The notes beneath the pieces are model-generated. The model saw only the letters and a list, made by a program, of their open reading frames with translations. It did no database searches and was not told where the DNA came from. A stretch of DNA of 64,000 bases, taken from positions 6,200,001 through 6,264,000 of the forward strand of contig OX392529.1 in NCBI GenBank assembly GCA_947623455.1, given 5' to 3'. Source of the DNA: Mimachlamys varia (taxonomy: Eukaryota; Mollusca; Bivalvia; Pectinida; Pectinidae). Position numbers and translations under genes: made by a program. Shown here piece by piece: positions 1 through 11,127 of the stretch. Numbering within the stretch: position 1 is the stretch's first letter; each line of letters opens with the position of its first letter.

Positions 1-539
1 CCTACCCATTGCGACCACTGCTTGTTATGATTTCTACAAACGTCAAACGAAAAGTGATGCATACTTTTTGATATGGTATATAGTGGTTACAAACCTTTCT
101 ATTAAACTTTTAATTAATTTATTACATTAATCAATGCCAATAATTTGCCTAGAACATACTTTTGTACTATACCATCTTTGGTACACATCGCCATTACACA
201 TTAGCCAGAGTCAATAAAAGGTCAACACACAACCAGCTTACACTGTACAACTGTAGATCCACAAGTAAACACAATACAACTCGGCCCTGAGCTCATGTCC
301 ATTGTCTACCACTATAATTAGGATTATTTATCTTCGGTGTTTGATAGTTTGGATTTGTTTTATATCATTTTGGTGTCTCCTCGGGTTTAGTTTTAGTGTC
401 TCCTTAGATTTGATAATGTGTATGTCCAGATTTTGTTTTTTACGAATAAGAGTATAATTTTGTTTTTGTTTTTGTATCATAAGATTTGAATTTTGTGTAA
501 CTCAGAATTTGTTTTTATAACTCCAGATTTGAATTTTAG
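1..539. other. AT-rich non-coding sequence
   Basis: No supported gene. The stretch is AT-rich with short T-rich runs near 440-530. I see no splice-flanked open frame, tRNA fold or tandem array. Confidence 0.5.
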
Positions 540-884
540 GTCACCTGAGACGAAGTCACTAGTGACCTATTCTAACCGCCCTTTGTCCGTCGTCGTGCGT
601 CGTGCGTCCGTAAACAATGATGGAATCAAATACTCTTCTCCAATGGAAATGATTTATGGTGCTTAATCAAAATTGTGAATTTCATGCCCTCTGGACAACA
701 GCCCCCCCCCCTTGAGGGGTCAATTTACTATAGTACTATAGTTCATATTGGGAAAATGTGTGTGTTACATCATCTTTCATGATAGAGGGTGGCAGACTGT
801 GCCGGTTGATTGTTTAGTCCCCGAGGTTTGCTGGAGCGTCCATAGCCACAGTTGTCTCATTTGAGTTATGGCACGGGACATAAT

Positions 885-1165
885 ATACACATTTTCGTTG
901 TACACGATTTGAAATTATAAGAACTAGTTTTCATTTTACTTTTAAATTCATAACATAAAGGGGATTTACGCACCTGAACTTTCAGCTGCTACATTAGTTT
1001 AGAAATTTTGCATTACCACCTTTTGGCCCCTAGCTTCACTGAAGAGTCCTAGGAGGACAAAACAGCTGTATGATGCAGTTTAATTCATTTTTTCGGCATA
1101 CTGTATCTATTATTAAATTTAAAAGGTGCAGCATAATTATGTGCGCGTTACGTCATCTTTCACAA
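885..1165 (+). repeat. ~270-bp dispersed repeat, copy A, carrying a hammerhead-like motif
   Basis: This segment aligns along its length with 58715-58990. Shared landmarks in the same order are cacgatttgaaa, aaattcataa, aaagggg.tttacg, the hammerhead-like block, gatgcagttt, ggcatactgtatctatta and ttacgtcat. Sequence diverges on both sides, which bounds the repeat. It is probably a non-autonomous retroelement or a retroelement terminal region, judging by the ribozyme motif. Confidence 0.7.
1033..1076 (+). ncRNA. Hammerhead-ribozyme-like motif, copy A (core mutated)
   Basis: The order matches a type-I hammerhead. Helix I 5' strand is 1033-1038, CTGAAGA core 1039-1045, stem II GTCC/GGAC (1046-1049 with 1055-1058) closing a 5-nt loop. 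Then comes the place of the GAA core (1059-1061), which here reads AAA. Helix III is AC/GT with loop AGCT, the predicted cleavage nucleotide is A1070, and the helix I 3' strand is 1071-1076. Helix I pairs at five of six positions. The G12-to-A change removes the residue known to act as general base, so this copy should be inactive. Confidence 0.6.
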
Positions 1166-1640
1166 AATTGCTTATACTGAGATCAAAGTCCCAAAGTCCA
1201 AGGTCAAGGTCACTGTGTCAAAGATCAATGTCAAATTTTGTAGCTATTTGTTGATGAACATTTTATTATGATATTTTGAACGTAAGTTGGTTGGAATTAA
1301 ACAAGGATTCAACTGACCAAAATTCAAGGTCACCGGCTCAAATTTCAAAAAAAGTTTTGTTGCTCTTCACTGATGTACATAAATGTATATCTTGTTATGA
1401 CATTATAAAGCACAGTTGGTTGGTATTAATCAAGGAGTCAACTGACCAAAAGTCAAGGTCACTGAGTCTAAGAGGTCATGGTTACTGATTTAAAGGTCAA
1501 GAAAACCGCTTGTAACATTTTGAGAAGTTAATTGAGAACAAAGATCCAAGTCACTGAGTTTTATCGTTGGGTTCAAAAGGATTGATGATTCGGGGGACAG
1601 AGAGACTTATAGACAGGGCCCTTTTTTACCTTTCAGTGTT

Positions 1641-2186
1641 CTAGCTGGTTTAGGTAAATGGTAATTTCAGTGCAATGACACAAAATCAAAGTTATTGGTA
1701 ATAGTACATCAAAACCCAGGTGACCGTTAAGGCCTATTTTTTCGTTTTATTTCTTAAACTATTTGTTTTTGTTTTTGTTTTGTTTTTGCTTTTGTTTTTG
1801 TTTTTGTTTGTTTCAATACAGTATAAGGTCACTGAGGTCTTAACGTGTATCCTCAAGTGTCTGATGGTGTTTGACGTGACTAAATGTATGAAGGTATGCT
1901 ATCATTTATTTAATTATTATAACAGATACTGTATGATTTATATATAATATTTTATTAAGGTCAAATATTGATACCTTATACCATGTGAAGTTATGTTCTA
2001 TTTGCAATAAAGATGATCGGTGGTAGTTGTGTTGTGTTGGATTCATACAGCTTTGTAAAGAACAAGCATATCAGACTGGACATTACTTGTGGTGGTTGAT
2101 ATCTGTATTACAGTCTGGACTACGCTCATATCGAACTAAAACAGAGTGTGTTTTGTCATTTTTCGAATTTTCAGTGCTGTCAAACA
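1641..2186. other. Non-coding, T-rich tract
   Basis: Contains a (TTTTTG)n-like tract around 1735-1812 and AT-rich DNA. The 75-residue frame at 1720-1947 is low-complexity T-rich translation and is not supported as a gene. Confidence 0.5.
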
Positions 2187-2257
2187 AATGTGTTTACTTG
2201 TTGTGATTGACAATGATACTCGGTTCTCATTTTGAGAGCGTGATGTTTACTTGAATA

Positions 2258-2680
2258 TATTAACATTTGCGCTGCAGCCCACTATATGAACATTACCAGC
2301 AAAAATGTCTTTCATAAAAAGTATGAAAGCAATGGTTCTCGAGACGTAGCACGTGGTTTAATTATGACGTCATAGATTAATCGTGTTCAATGAATGCCTT
2401 GTCGCGCCGCTTCGAATAAGATGGAGAATACCCTTGCATCTAACGATCAAGTGACTAATTATTAGCATTGGCGCCAATTTCATTCAAGCTGGGCTGTTCC
2501 ACCAACGTCGTTTAAATGACGACACAAATGTAAATGCAGGTAATAAAACTATTAATTGGGGAAAATATGAATGCAGTTAAGCAATTGTTCTATAGTAAAA
2601 ATGTAAATATATGGATTGAAAGTCTTTTTTTAACTTTCATAGTGCTATGAAAGTTAAAAAAAAAATACTTTCAATCCTTA
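2258..2680. mobile_element. Insertion inside the Penelope-like remnant, ending in a hairpin
   Basis: Other copies read directly from 'gatgcttacttgg' to 'gatgtgacaaagattt'. Here about 420 bp intervene. The insert's right end is a long inverted repeat (listed separately). I see no coding capacity. A non-autonomous foldback or MITE-like insertion is the simplest reading, but I cannot define a target-site duplication. Confidence 0.4.
2613..2677. repeat. Hairpin with ~30-bp arms
   Basis: The left arm begins ggattgaaagtc and runs through a T-tract to aactttcat. The right arm runs atgaaagtt, an A-tract, then ctttcaatcc. The turn is only a few nucleotides (agtgct). The arms differ by an indel in the homopolymer. 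Confidence 0.75.
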
Positions 2681-2880
2681 TGTAACAAAGATTTACATGG
2701 CGGGTGTCGTCAATGAAGCAGAAGACGCTTACTCTTCCGGAACACCAGATCTTATTCTCTTGTACTTTTAGAAGGGTCTAATGTAAGTATTTGCTTTGTT
2801 CATATTGCGCCCCTGGTTTAATCGATTTTGAGTTCGGATTATGATTTTGTTAACGCTTCGGTATTCTTTAATTTATTTTT

Positions 2881-3214
2881 ACTCCTCAAATAAGACTTAA
2901 GTACACTTTCATGGGACTATTAGGTGTAACGCCACGTTCGAACTACATTGTATTCACAATGTCGTTCTGCATTACGAGCATTGCAAGCAACTTCAACCAA
3001 AACTGTTCAAGATGATCTTTCGAAACTAGCGTCGACGTGCCATAAGGTTATGAATGATGCGACAGAAGTTGGACTGTTTAAGCCTGTTGGAACGGATAGC
3101 CATTAGGCATTGACTCGACATTTTTGTTGAAAGTCGAATTTGCTAACGAAGGGATTGATGGCATTTACATCAGAACTATCCCGCACTAAGAGTCTGTTCA
3201 AGCTAACAAACCAA
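2881..3214. other. Unassigned, possible decayed coding remnant
   Basis: Around 2998-3107 one plus frame reads codon-like for about 36 residues (… DDLSKLASTCHKVMNDATEV …) before a stop, and coding-like text continues in shifted frames to about 3210. I do not recognise the family. It lies between two Penelope-like fragments that point at each other, so it may be transposon debris. Confidence 0.25.
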
Positions 3215-3532
3215 TGAACGTCCGATACACATAAAAACTAGGTGTTCCGTAAGAGCAAGCGTTTTCTGTTTCATCGGCGTCATATCTAATAAAATGTCAC
3301 GTCGATCCTCTGAGGCATGATTCTCAATCACAACATGTAGTTATACAAATGAACATATTCAAAATCTCCACCTACATACTATATAAGGATACAGAATATC
3401 TCCCAATGAGCCGAAGACCATAAGACTTGTCATAGTCTGCGTCAACTTTGATTTCTCCAATCCCTGTGTCGTAAGTTTGCTTGTCAGCAGTCGACAACTT
3501 TCACAAAATTCTCGATATTCAGAGCAAGCCCT

Positions 3533-6500
3533 GGAACAACGCGACATGTAAACACCATACTAGGTAGGTCGGAACAACGCGACATGTAAACACTATACTA
3601 GGTAGGTCGGAACAACGCGACATGTAAACACCATACCAGGTAGGTTGGAACAACGCGACATGTAAACACCATACCAGGTAGGTTGGAACAGCGCGACATG
3701 TAAACACCATACCAGGTAGGTTGGAACAACGCGACATGTAAACACCATACTAGGTAGGTTGGAACAACGCGACATGTAAACACCATACCAGGTAGATTTG
3801 AACAACGCGACATGTAAACACCATACCAGGTAGGTTGGAACAACGCGACATGTAAACACCATACTAGGTAGGTCGGAACAACGCGACATGTAAACACCAT
3901 ACCAGGTAGGTCGGAACAACGCGACATGTAAACACCATACCAAGTAGGTCGGAACAACGCGACATGTAAACACCATACCAGGTAGGTTGGAACAGCGAGA
4001 CAAGTAAACACCATACCAGGTAGATTGGAACAACGCGACATGTAAACACCATACCAGGTAGGTTGGAACAACGCGACATGTAAACACCATACCAGGTAGA
4101 TTGGAACAACGCGACATGTAAACACCATACCAGGTAGATTGGAACAACGCGACATGTAATAACCATACCAGGTAGGTTGGAACAACGCGACATGTAAACA
4201 CCATACCAGGTAGGTTGGAACAGCACGACAAGTAAACACCATACCAGGTAGATTGGAACAACGCGACATGTAAACACCATACCAGGTAAGTTGGAACAAC
4301 GCGACATGTAAACACCATACCAGGTAGGTCGGAACAAAGCGACATGTAAACACCATACCAGGTAGGTCGGAACAACGCGACATGTAAACACCATACCAGG
4401 TAGGTTGGAACAACGCGACATGTAAACACCATACCAGGTAGGTTGGAACAACGCGACATGTAAACACCATAACAGGTAGGTTGGAACAACACGACATGTT
4501 AGCACCATAACAGGTAGGTTGGAACAACGCGACATGTAAACACCATACCAGGTAGGTTGGAACAACGCGACATGTAAACACCATAACAGGTAGGTTGGAA
4601 CAACACGACATGTTAGCACCATAACAGGTAGGTTGGAACAACGAGACATGTAAACACCATACCAGGTAGGTTGGAACAACGCGACATGTAAACACCATAC
4701 CAGGTAGGTCGGAACAACGTGACATGTAAACACCATACTAGGTAGGTCGGAACAACGCGACATGTAAACACCATACCAAGTAGGTCGGAACAACGCGACA
4801 TGTAAACACCATACCAGGTAGGTTGGAACAGCGAGACAAGTAAACACCATACCAGGTAGATTGGAACAACGCGACATGTAAACACCATACCAGGTAGGTT
4901 GGAACAACGCGACATGTAAACACCATACCAGGTAGATTGGAACAACGCGACATGTAAACACCATACCAGGTAGATTGGAACAACGCGACATGTAATAACC
5001 ATACCAGGTAGGTTGGAACAACGCGACATGTAAACACCATACCAGGTAGGTTGGAACAGCACGACAAGTAAACACCATACCAGGTAGATTGGAACAACGC
5101 GACATGTAAACACCATACCAGGTAGGTTGGAACAGCACGACAAGTAAACACCATACCAGGTAGATTGGAACAACGCGACATGTAAACACCATACCAGGTA
5201 AGTTGGAACAGCGAGACAAGTAAACACCATACCAGGTAGATTGGAACAACGCGACATGTAAACACCATACCAGGTAGGTTGGAACAACGCGACATGTAAA
5301 CACCATACTAGGTAGGTCGGAACAACGCGACATGTAAACACCATACCAGGTAGGTCGGAACAACGCGACATGTAAACACCATACCAAGTAGGTCGGAACA
5401 ACGCGACATGTAAACACCATACCAGGTAGGTTGGAACAGCGAGACAAGTAAACACCATACCAGGTAGATTGGAACAACGCGACATGTAAACACCATACCA
5501 GGTAGGTTGGAACAACGCGACATGTAAACACCATACCAGGTAGATTGGAACAACGCGACATGTAAACACCATACCAGGTAGGTTGGAACAACGCGACATG
5601 TAAACACCATACCAGGTAGGTTGGAACAGCACGACAAGTAAACACCATACCAGGTAGATTGGAACAACGCGACATGTAAACACCATACCAGGTAAGTTGG
5701 AACAACGCGACATGTAAACACCATACCAGGTAGGTCGGAACAAAGCGACATGTAAACACCATACCAGGTAAGTCGGAACAACGCGACATGTAAACACCAT
5801 ACCAGGTAGGTTGGAACAGCGAGACAAGTAAACACCATACCAGGTAGATTGGAACAACGCGACATGTAAACACCATACCAGGTAGATTGGAACAACGCGA
5901 CATGTAAACACCATACCAGGTAGATTGGAACAACGCGACATGTAAACACCATACCAGGTAGGTTGGAACAACGCGACATGTAAACACCATACCAGGTAGG
6001 TTGGAACAGCACGACAAGTAAACACCATACCAGGTAGATTGGAACAACGCGACATGTAAACACCATACCAGGTAAGTTGGAACAACGCGACATGTAAACA
6101 CCATACCAGGTAGATTGGAACAACGCGACATGTAAACACCATACCAGGTAGATTGGAACAACGCGACATGTAATAACCATACCAGGTAGGTTGGAACAAC
6201 GCGACATGTAAACACAATACCAGGTAGGTTGGAACAGCACGACAAGTAAACACCATACCAGGTAGATTGGAACAACGCGACATGTAAACACCATACCAGG
6301 TAGGTTGGAACAGCACGACAAGTAAACACCATACCAGGTAGGTCGGAACAAAGCGACATGTAAACACCATACCAGGTAGGTCGGAACAACGCGACATGTA
6401 AACACCATACCAGGTAGGTTGGAACAACGCGACATGTAAACACCATACCAGGTAGGTCGGAACAACGCGACATGTAAACACCATACCAGGTAGGTTGGAA

Positions 6501-8640
6501 CAGCGAGACAAGTAAACACCATACCAGGTAGATTGGAACAACGCGACATGTAAACACCATACCAGGTAGGTTGGAACAACGCGACATGTAAACACCATAC
6601 TAGGTAGGTCGGAACAACGCGACATGTAAACACCATACCAGGTAGGTCGGAACAACGCGACATGTAAACACCATACCAAGTAGGTCGGAACAACGCGACA
6701 TGTAAACACCATACCAGGTAGGTTGGAACAGCGAGACAAGTAAACACCATACCAGGTAGGTCGGAACAAAGCGACATGTAAACACCATACCAGGTAGGTC
6801 GGAACAACGCGACATGTAAACACCATACCAGGTAGGTTGGAACAACGCGACATGTAAACACCATACCAGGTAGGTTGGAACAACGCGACATGTAAACACC
6901 ATAACAGGTAGGTTGGAACAACACGACATGTTAGCACCATAACAGGTAGGTTGGAACAACGAGACATGTAAACACCATACCAGGTAGGTTGGAACAACGC
7001 GACATGTAAACACCATACCAGGTAGGTCGGAACAACGTGACATGTAAACACCATACTAGGTAGGTCGGAACAACGCGACATGTAAACACCATACCAAGTA
7101 GGTCGGAACAACGCGACATGTAAACACCATACCAGGTAGATTGGAACAGCGAGACAAGTAAACACCATACCAGGTAGATTGGAACAACGCGACATGTAAA
7201 CACCATACCAGGTAGGTTGGAACAACGCGACATGTAAACACCATACCAGGTAGATTGGAACAACGCGACATGTAAACACCATACCAGGTAGATTGGAACA
7301 ACGCGACATGTAATAACCATACCAGGTAGGTTGGAACAACGCGACATGTAAACACCATACCAGGTAGGTTGGAACAGCACGACAAGTAAACACCATACCA
7401 GGTAGATTGGAACAACGCGACATGTAAACACCATACCAGGTAAGTTGGAACAACGCGACATGTAAACACCATACCAGGTAGGTCGGAACAAAGCGACATG
7501 TAAACACCATACCAGGTAGGTCGGAACAACGCGACATGTAAACACCATACCAGGTAGGTTGGAACAACGCGACATGTAAACACCATACCAGGTAGGTTGG
7601 AACAACGCGACATGTAAACACCATAACAGGTAGGTTGGAACAACGCGACATGTTAGCACCATAACAGGTAGGTTGGAACAACGAGACATGTAAACACCAT
7701 ACCAGGTAAGTTGGAACAACGCGACATGTAAACACCATAACAGGTAGGTTGGAACAACGCGACATGTAAACACCATACTAGATAGGTTAAAACAACGCGA
7801 CATGTAAACACCATACCAGGTAGGTTGGAACAACGCGACATGTAAACACCATACCAGGAAGGTTTCAACAACGCGACATGTAAACACCATACTAGGTAAG
7901 TTGGAACAACGCGACATGTAAACACCATACCAGGTAGGTCGGAACAACGTGACATGTAAACACCATACTAGGTAGGTTGGAACAACGCGACATGTAAACA
8001 CCATACCAGGTAGGTTGGAACAACGTAACATGTAAACACCATACCAGGTAGGTTGGAACAACCCGACATGTAAACACCATACGAGGAAGGTCAGAACAAA
8101 GCGACATGTAAACACCATACCAGGTAAGTTGGAACAACGCGACATGTAAACACCATACCAGGTAGGTTCGGAACAAAGTAAAATGTAAACACCATACTAG
8201 GTAGGTCGGAACAACGCGACATGTAAACACCATACCAGGTAGGTTGGAACAACTTAACATGTAAACACCATACCAGGTAGTTTCGGAACAAAGTAAAATG
8301 TAAACACCATACCAGGTAGGTTGGAACAACGCGACATGTAAACACCATACCAGGTAGGTCGGAACAACGTAACATGTAAACACCATACCAGGTAGGTTGG
8401 AACAACGCGACATGTAAACACCATACGAGGAAGGTCGGAACAAAGCGACATGTAAACACCATACCAGGTAGGTTGGAACAACGCGACATGTAAACACCAT
8501 ACCAGGTAGGTTCGGAACAAAGCAAAATGTAAACACCATACCAGGTAGGTTGGAACAACGCGACATGTAAACACCATACCAGGTAGGTTCGGACCAAAGC
8601 AAAATGTAAACACCATACCAGGTAGGTTGGAACAACGTGA
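3533..8640. repeat. 38-bp minisatellite, ~134 copies, derived from Penelope-like coding sequence
   Basis: The unit on the plus strand contains gcgacatgtaaacaccatac then caggtaggttggaacaa. About 134 copies span 5.1 kb. Variants recur as blocks (agattgg, ataacagg, gttagcacc, agcgagacaag). From about 8160 the units become more divergent, with ttcggaacaaag.aaaatg variants, as expected at an array edge. The unit has no stop codon in any minus-strand frame and 38 is not a multiple of 3. Translation therefore cycles through three frames and yields apparent minus frames of up to 1050 residues with the sequence cycling every 114 bp. These are not genes. Confidence 0.97.
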
Positions 8641-8661
8641 CACATGTCACGTTGTTCCAAC
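8626..8661. repeat. Perfect 17-bp-arm palindrome at the array edge
   Basis: The arm gttggaacaacgtgaca is followed by CA and its exact reverse complement. It joins the last plus-oriented 38-bp unit to a short inverted piece of the same unit, directly beside the Penelope-like flank. Confidence 0.95.
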
Positions 8662-8745
8662 ACCATAGGTTGGATATTTTTCCTATGAAAACTCACATCT
8701 GTGAAAGTTGATTTTTTTGTTCGGCACATCTGGTTGGCAACTTAA

Positions 8746-9070
8746 TTCCTATACTAAAAGTAGTTTGATATATTTTTCAGCAGTAAAATGAGAAAAAAAT
8801 CTGTAAACATACCTGTGTAACACAATTGTAATGTGTTCTGTTGATAATGTGTTAAGTGAATTTTGATTTCCAACACACCGTTTAATAATTTGAGACGACT
8901 AACAAAGAATTTCAAATATTTTCAAATGTGGATCCCACATCACACCGGCATATTCAAGATTTGGACGGACCAAGGATACATGTATACGCCGTTTCCTTTT
9001 AGTGGGTGATATGTTCATATTTCGTCTCAGGAAACTGAGGGAACCGGCAGCATCATTAGAGGTGTTATTA
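8746..9070. other. No gene seen
   Basis: AT-rich unique sequence. Nothing recognisable on either strand. Confidence 0.5.
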
Positions 9071-9370
9071 ATGCTATATATAGAGTAATGGGGGGGGGGG
9101 GGGGGGCAGGACTATATATAGAGTATTTGGGGGGGGGGGGGGGGGGGGGCAGGCCTCGAGATCATGAAACAATCTTTAGACTAACGTTTGTGCTTAGCCA
9201 ATCAGGTACATGTATGACGTTACTTTTTGTAACGTTATTTGTGATTGGCTAAGTCCAAACTTCAGACAACTTTAGACTTAAGATTGTTTCATGACCCTGG
9301 GGCCAGGACTATGTATAGAGTATTGGGGGGGGGGGGGGGCTATATATAGGGTATTGGGGTGGGAGTCAGT
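9071..9370. repeat. G-tract repeat cluster (ctatatatagagtattgggg)
   Basis: Four copies of a short phrase, ctata.atagagtattggg with poly-G of variable length, occur at about 9074, 9112, 9308 and 9341. The middle is split by the inverted-repeat element below. Long G runs are at about 9091-9107, 9130-9149 and 9326-9339. Confidence 0.8.
9153..9302. mobile_element. Short inverted-repeat (MITE-like) element
   Basis: The ends match in inverted orientation. tcatgaaacaatctttagac at the left pairs with gtctaaag..gattgtttcatga at the right, and inner arms tgcttagccaatca/tgattggctaagt and gacgttac/gtaacgtt also pair. Length is about 150 bp with no coding capacity. It interrupts the G-tract repeat cluster. 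Confidence 0.7.
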
Positions 9371-10690
9371 CTATGTATATATATATAGGTCGCCTTCCAC
9401 ATTTTACTCCATCACCAACACTACCACCATCGGAGGTACCGGTGCTGATGCAACCCTAGAAACTACGTTCACAAATATCTATCACAACTGTCGGCGATCT
9501 GACGGTGAGGAATTCTTTAATCAGTCTTTTTGTTTTTCCTTGGATTCCGTATTGATCTAATTTATGAACAAGAAGCGGGTGTATAGAATGCCAGAGCTGC
9601 CTTTAGTCTATACACACTATATTACCTTGTTAACATTCAAGGTAATTAAGACAAATTCATATTCCGTGAGTTCCTCAGAATATGTTACATATTGTAAATT
9701 ATAAATGTAATATGGTCACCAATATATGTTATTTGGTTTTTAGGTTCTAGCATCAAGAAAAACGCCAAGACATCGGTGCAGTTGATTATTTATTTCCTCC
9801 AGTAGAGGAACGTAGGGGAGAAAACCCCTAAAATACAAATAACAGGTTGTAGACAATATGACGTATACAATGGACAACATTTTGAAACGAACGCACCTAA
9901 CATTTACATATTTACATTATTGACGATAAAAGAACAGAACGAAGTTAAAAATATATATAAAGCATAGAAATATTAAAAATTGTATCCCTTTCATATAAAT
10001 GTGGTTCATATTAGGACTATATATAATAAATATAATAACTTTTACCCTGTGCCTTGACATACAGACTACATTGCAAAAGATGTGACAAGTTACGGTTACA
10101 TTTATATTTTATAATTTTGGTAAAAAGGTTTCTAATAATAATTCTGGTATTAATAATTTATCGTTTACATTATCACTTACCCTGCATGTGGTGCTGGGGG
10201 TCAATAGATATAGAAGTAATGGTTGAATAATTCAAAGTATGGAATATACTGTAAGCTGTCTGGCAAGTCGCCGTGGCTATGTATTACTTAGCAGCTGGCA
10301 TGGGACGTCCTGTCCCTTCGTCGCCCAAGATAGGAGTGAAGGGAAGACAGAGAAGGGATCCCGGATAAACAAGAAGACAATAAGGCGGGAAAGAATTAGT
10401 ATGTACATGTAGCATGATTTTCAGTCATTGTCTGCAGTCCAGGGAATACATGGGGACACGTGACAACACAGGTATACACACAAACATGTACACGTAACAG
10501 ACACGCCCCTTACTATAGACAAAATAAAAGTACAAATCACGTGAAAACACGAAGGTACGGATCACGTGACGACACGGATGACGCGGCTTAATCATTCCGA
10601 ACTTCGGTAGGCCCTAAATCTGTATACGGAGACGAAACATTATAACAACAAGGAAATATAAAATATAACAGGGTGTCACAGTTATATTGG
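9371..10690. other. No gene seen
   Basis: Mostly unique AT-rich sequence. The plus frame at 9291-9560 begins in the poly-G region and has no support. No tRNA, splice-flanked exon or long repeat was recognised here. Confidence 0.5.
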
Positions 10691-10694
10691 GACT

Positions 10695-10832
10695 GACCTT
10701 ATCGAAAGCTTTACTAAATGAAGCGGTTGACTGATCGTATCCAAAGTTTTACTAAATGAAGCGGGTGACGGGTACTGATCTTATCCAAAGTTTTACTAAA
10801 TGAAGCGGGTGACTGATCTTATCCAAAAAATT
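10695..10832. repeat. Short tandem repeat, ~42-50-bp unit, three copies
   Basis: The phrase ttttactaaatgaagcgg.tgac followed by tgatc.tatccaaa recurs three times with small length differences. Confidence 0.85.
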
Positions 10833-11048
10833 CTCAAAAAAGCTGTCATTTTTTTTTCTTATTGTGCCAACTTGTAACGGATATAAAATGCTATGAGAGT
10901 CAGTATATTTCACGATATTTCAGACAAAAACGTGCTCTTACTAGAATTTCGGATATACATTGTAATACATGTCAATTGTACATGTATGTTTGACCCTTTT
11001 TAAAGGTGTGAGCAATATTTCCTATATGCATATAGCATGTAAGCTTTT

Positions 11049-11127
11049 GGCGACCAAATAGCTCAATTGGTTGAGCGTCCGTCTAGAGTTCGGAAGGTCC
11101 CGGGTTCGAACCCTGGTTTGGCCGTGC
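11049..11127 (+). mobile_element. tRNA-derived SINE-like element
   Basis: It has a tRNA-like head with an A-box (tagctcaattgg), a B-box (ggttcgaaccc), a near-pairing acceptor (gaccaaa with tttggcc) and a D-arm gctc/gagc. The anticodon stem and acceptor have mismatches. Near-identical heads occur at 13191 and 13441, each followed by ttttcctctcc, which indicates a SINE family and not a functional tRNA gene. The frame at 11067-11267 is a by-product. Confidence 0.75.

Larger units (their letters stand above)
540..1640. repeat. Dispersed repeat mosaic of bivalve type
   Basis: The left part carries a G+T-rich block (gtccgtcgtcgtgcgtcgtg near 586). The right part has repeated 'aaggtcaaggtcac'-type phrases: the segments near 1285-1335 and 1408-1460 are diverged copies of one ~125-bp unit, both containing ttggttgg and caaggtcac. 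I recognise both styles from mollusc interspersed repeats but cannot name a consensus. The 70-residue frame at 1276-1488 lies inside this repeat and is not a gene. The mosaic also contains the hammerhead-bearing repeat listed separately. Confidence 0.5.
2187..2880 (+). mobile_element. Penelope-like element, 3' remnant with an insertion
   Basis: 2187-2257 and 2681-2880 match the 3' end of the Penelope-like family also seen at 30.6-30.86 kb and 44.0-44.34 kb. Shared landmarks are acttgttgtgattgacaatg, actcggttctcattttga, gatttacatggcgggtgtcg, gatgaagcagaa.acgcttac, cgattttgagttcggattat and cgcttcggtattct. The element is split by about 420 bp of unrelated DNA. It is non-coding here. Confidence 0.7.
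3220..8745 (-). pseudogene. Penelope-like element coding remnant (minus), interrupted by a 38-bp minisatellite
   Basis: On the minus strand, 3532 down to about 3220 encodes the C-terminal part of the Penelope-like protein (RACSEYREF, then LTSKLTTQGLEK), followed by the family's 3' tail (gatgaaacagaaaacgcttg). The other flank, 8745 to about 8662 on the minus strand, carries the preceding part: a degraded KK.NFH stretch, then ccaacctatggtg (PTYGV). In the copy at 30.4 kb these two parts are joined by about 40 bp encoding SPTYGVYMLRVIRFSRACS. Here that junction is occupied by 5.1 kb of tandem repeat. The element is truncated at both ends, has frameshifts and is not functional. The Penelope assignment rests on my recall of the family. 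Confidence 0.7.

Noticed and set aside
3593..8729. Very long minus-strand open frames (up to 1050 residues) rich in Cys, Tyr and Trp
   Set aside because: They are translations of the 38-bp array, which has no stop in any minus frame. The same peptide text appears in all three frames with a 38-residue period.
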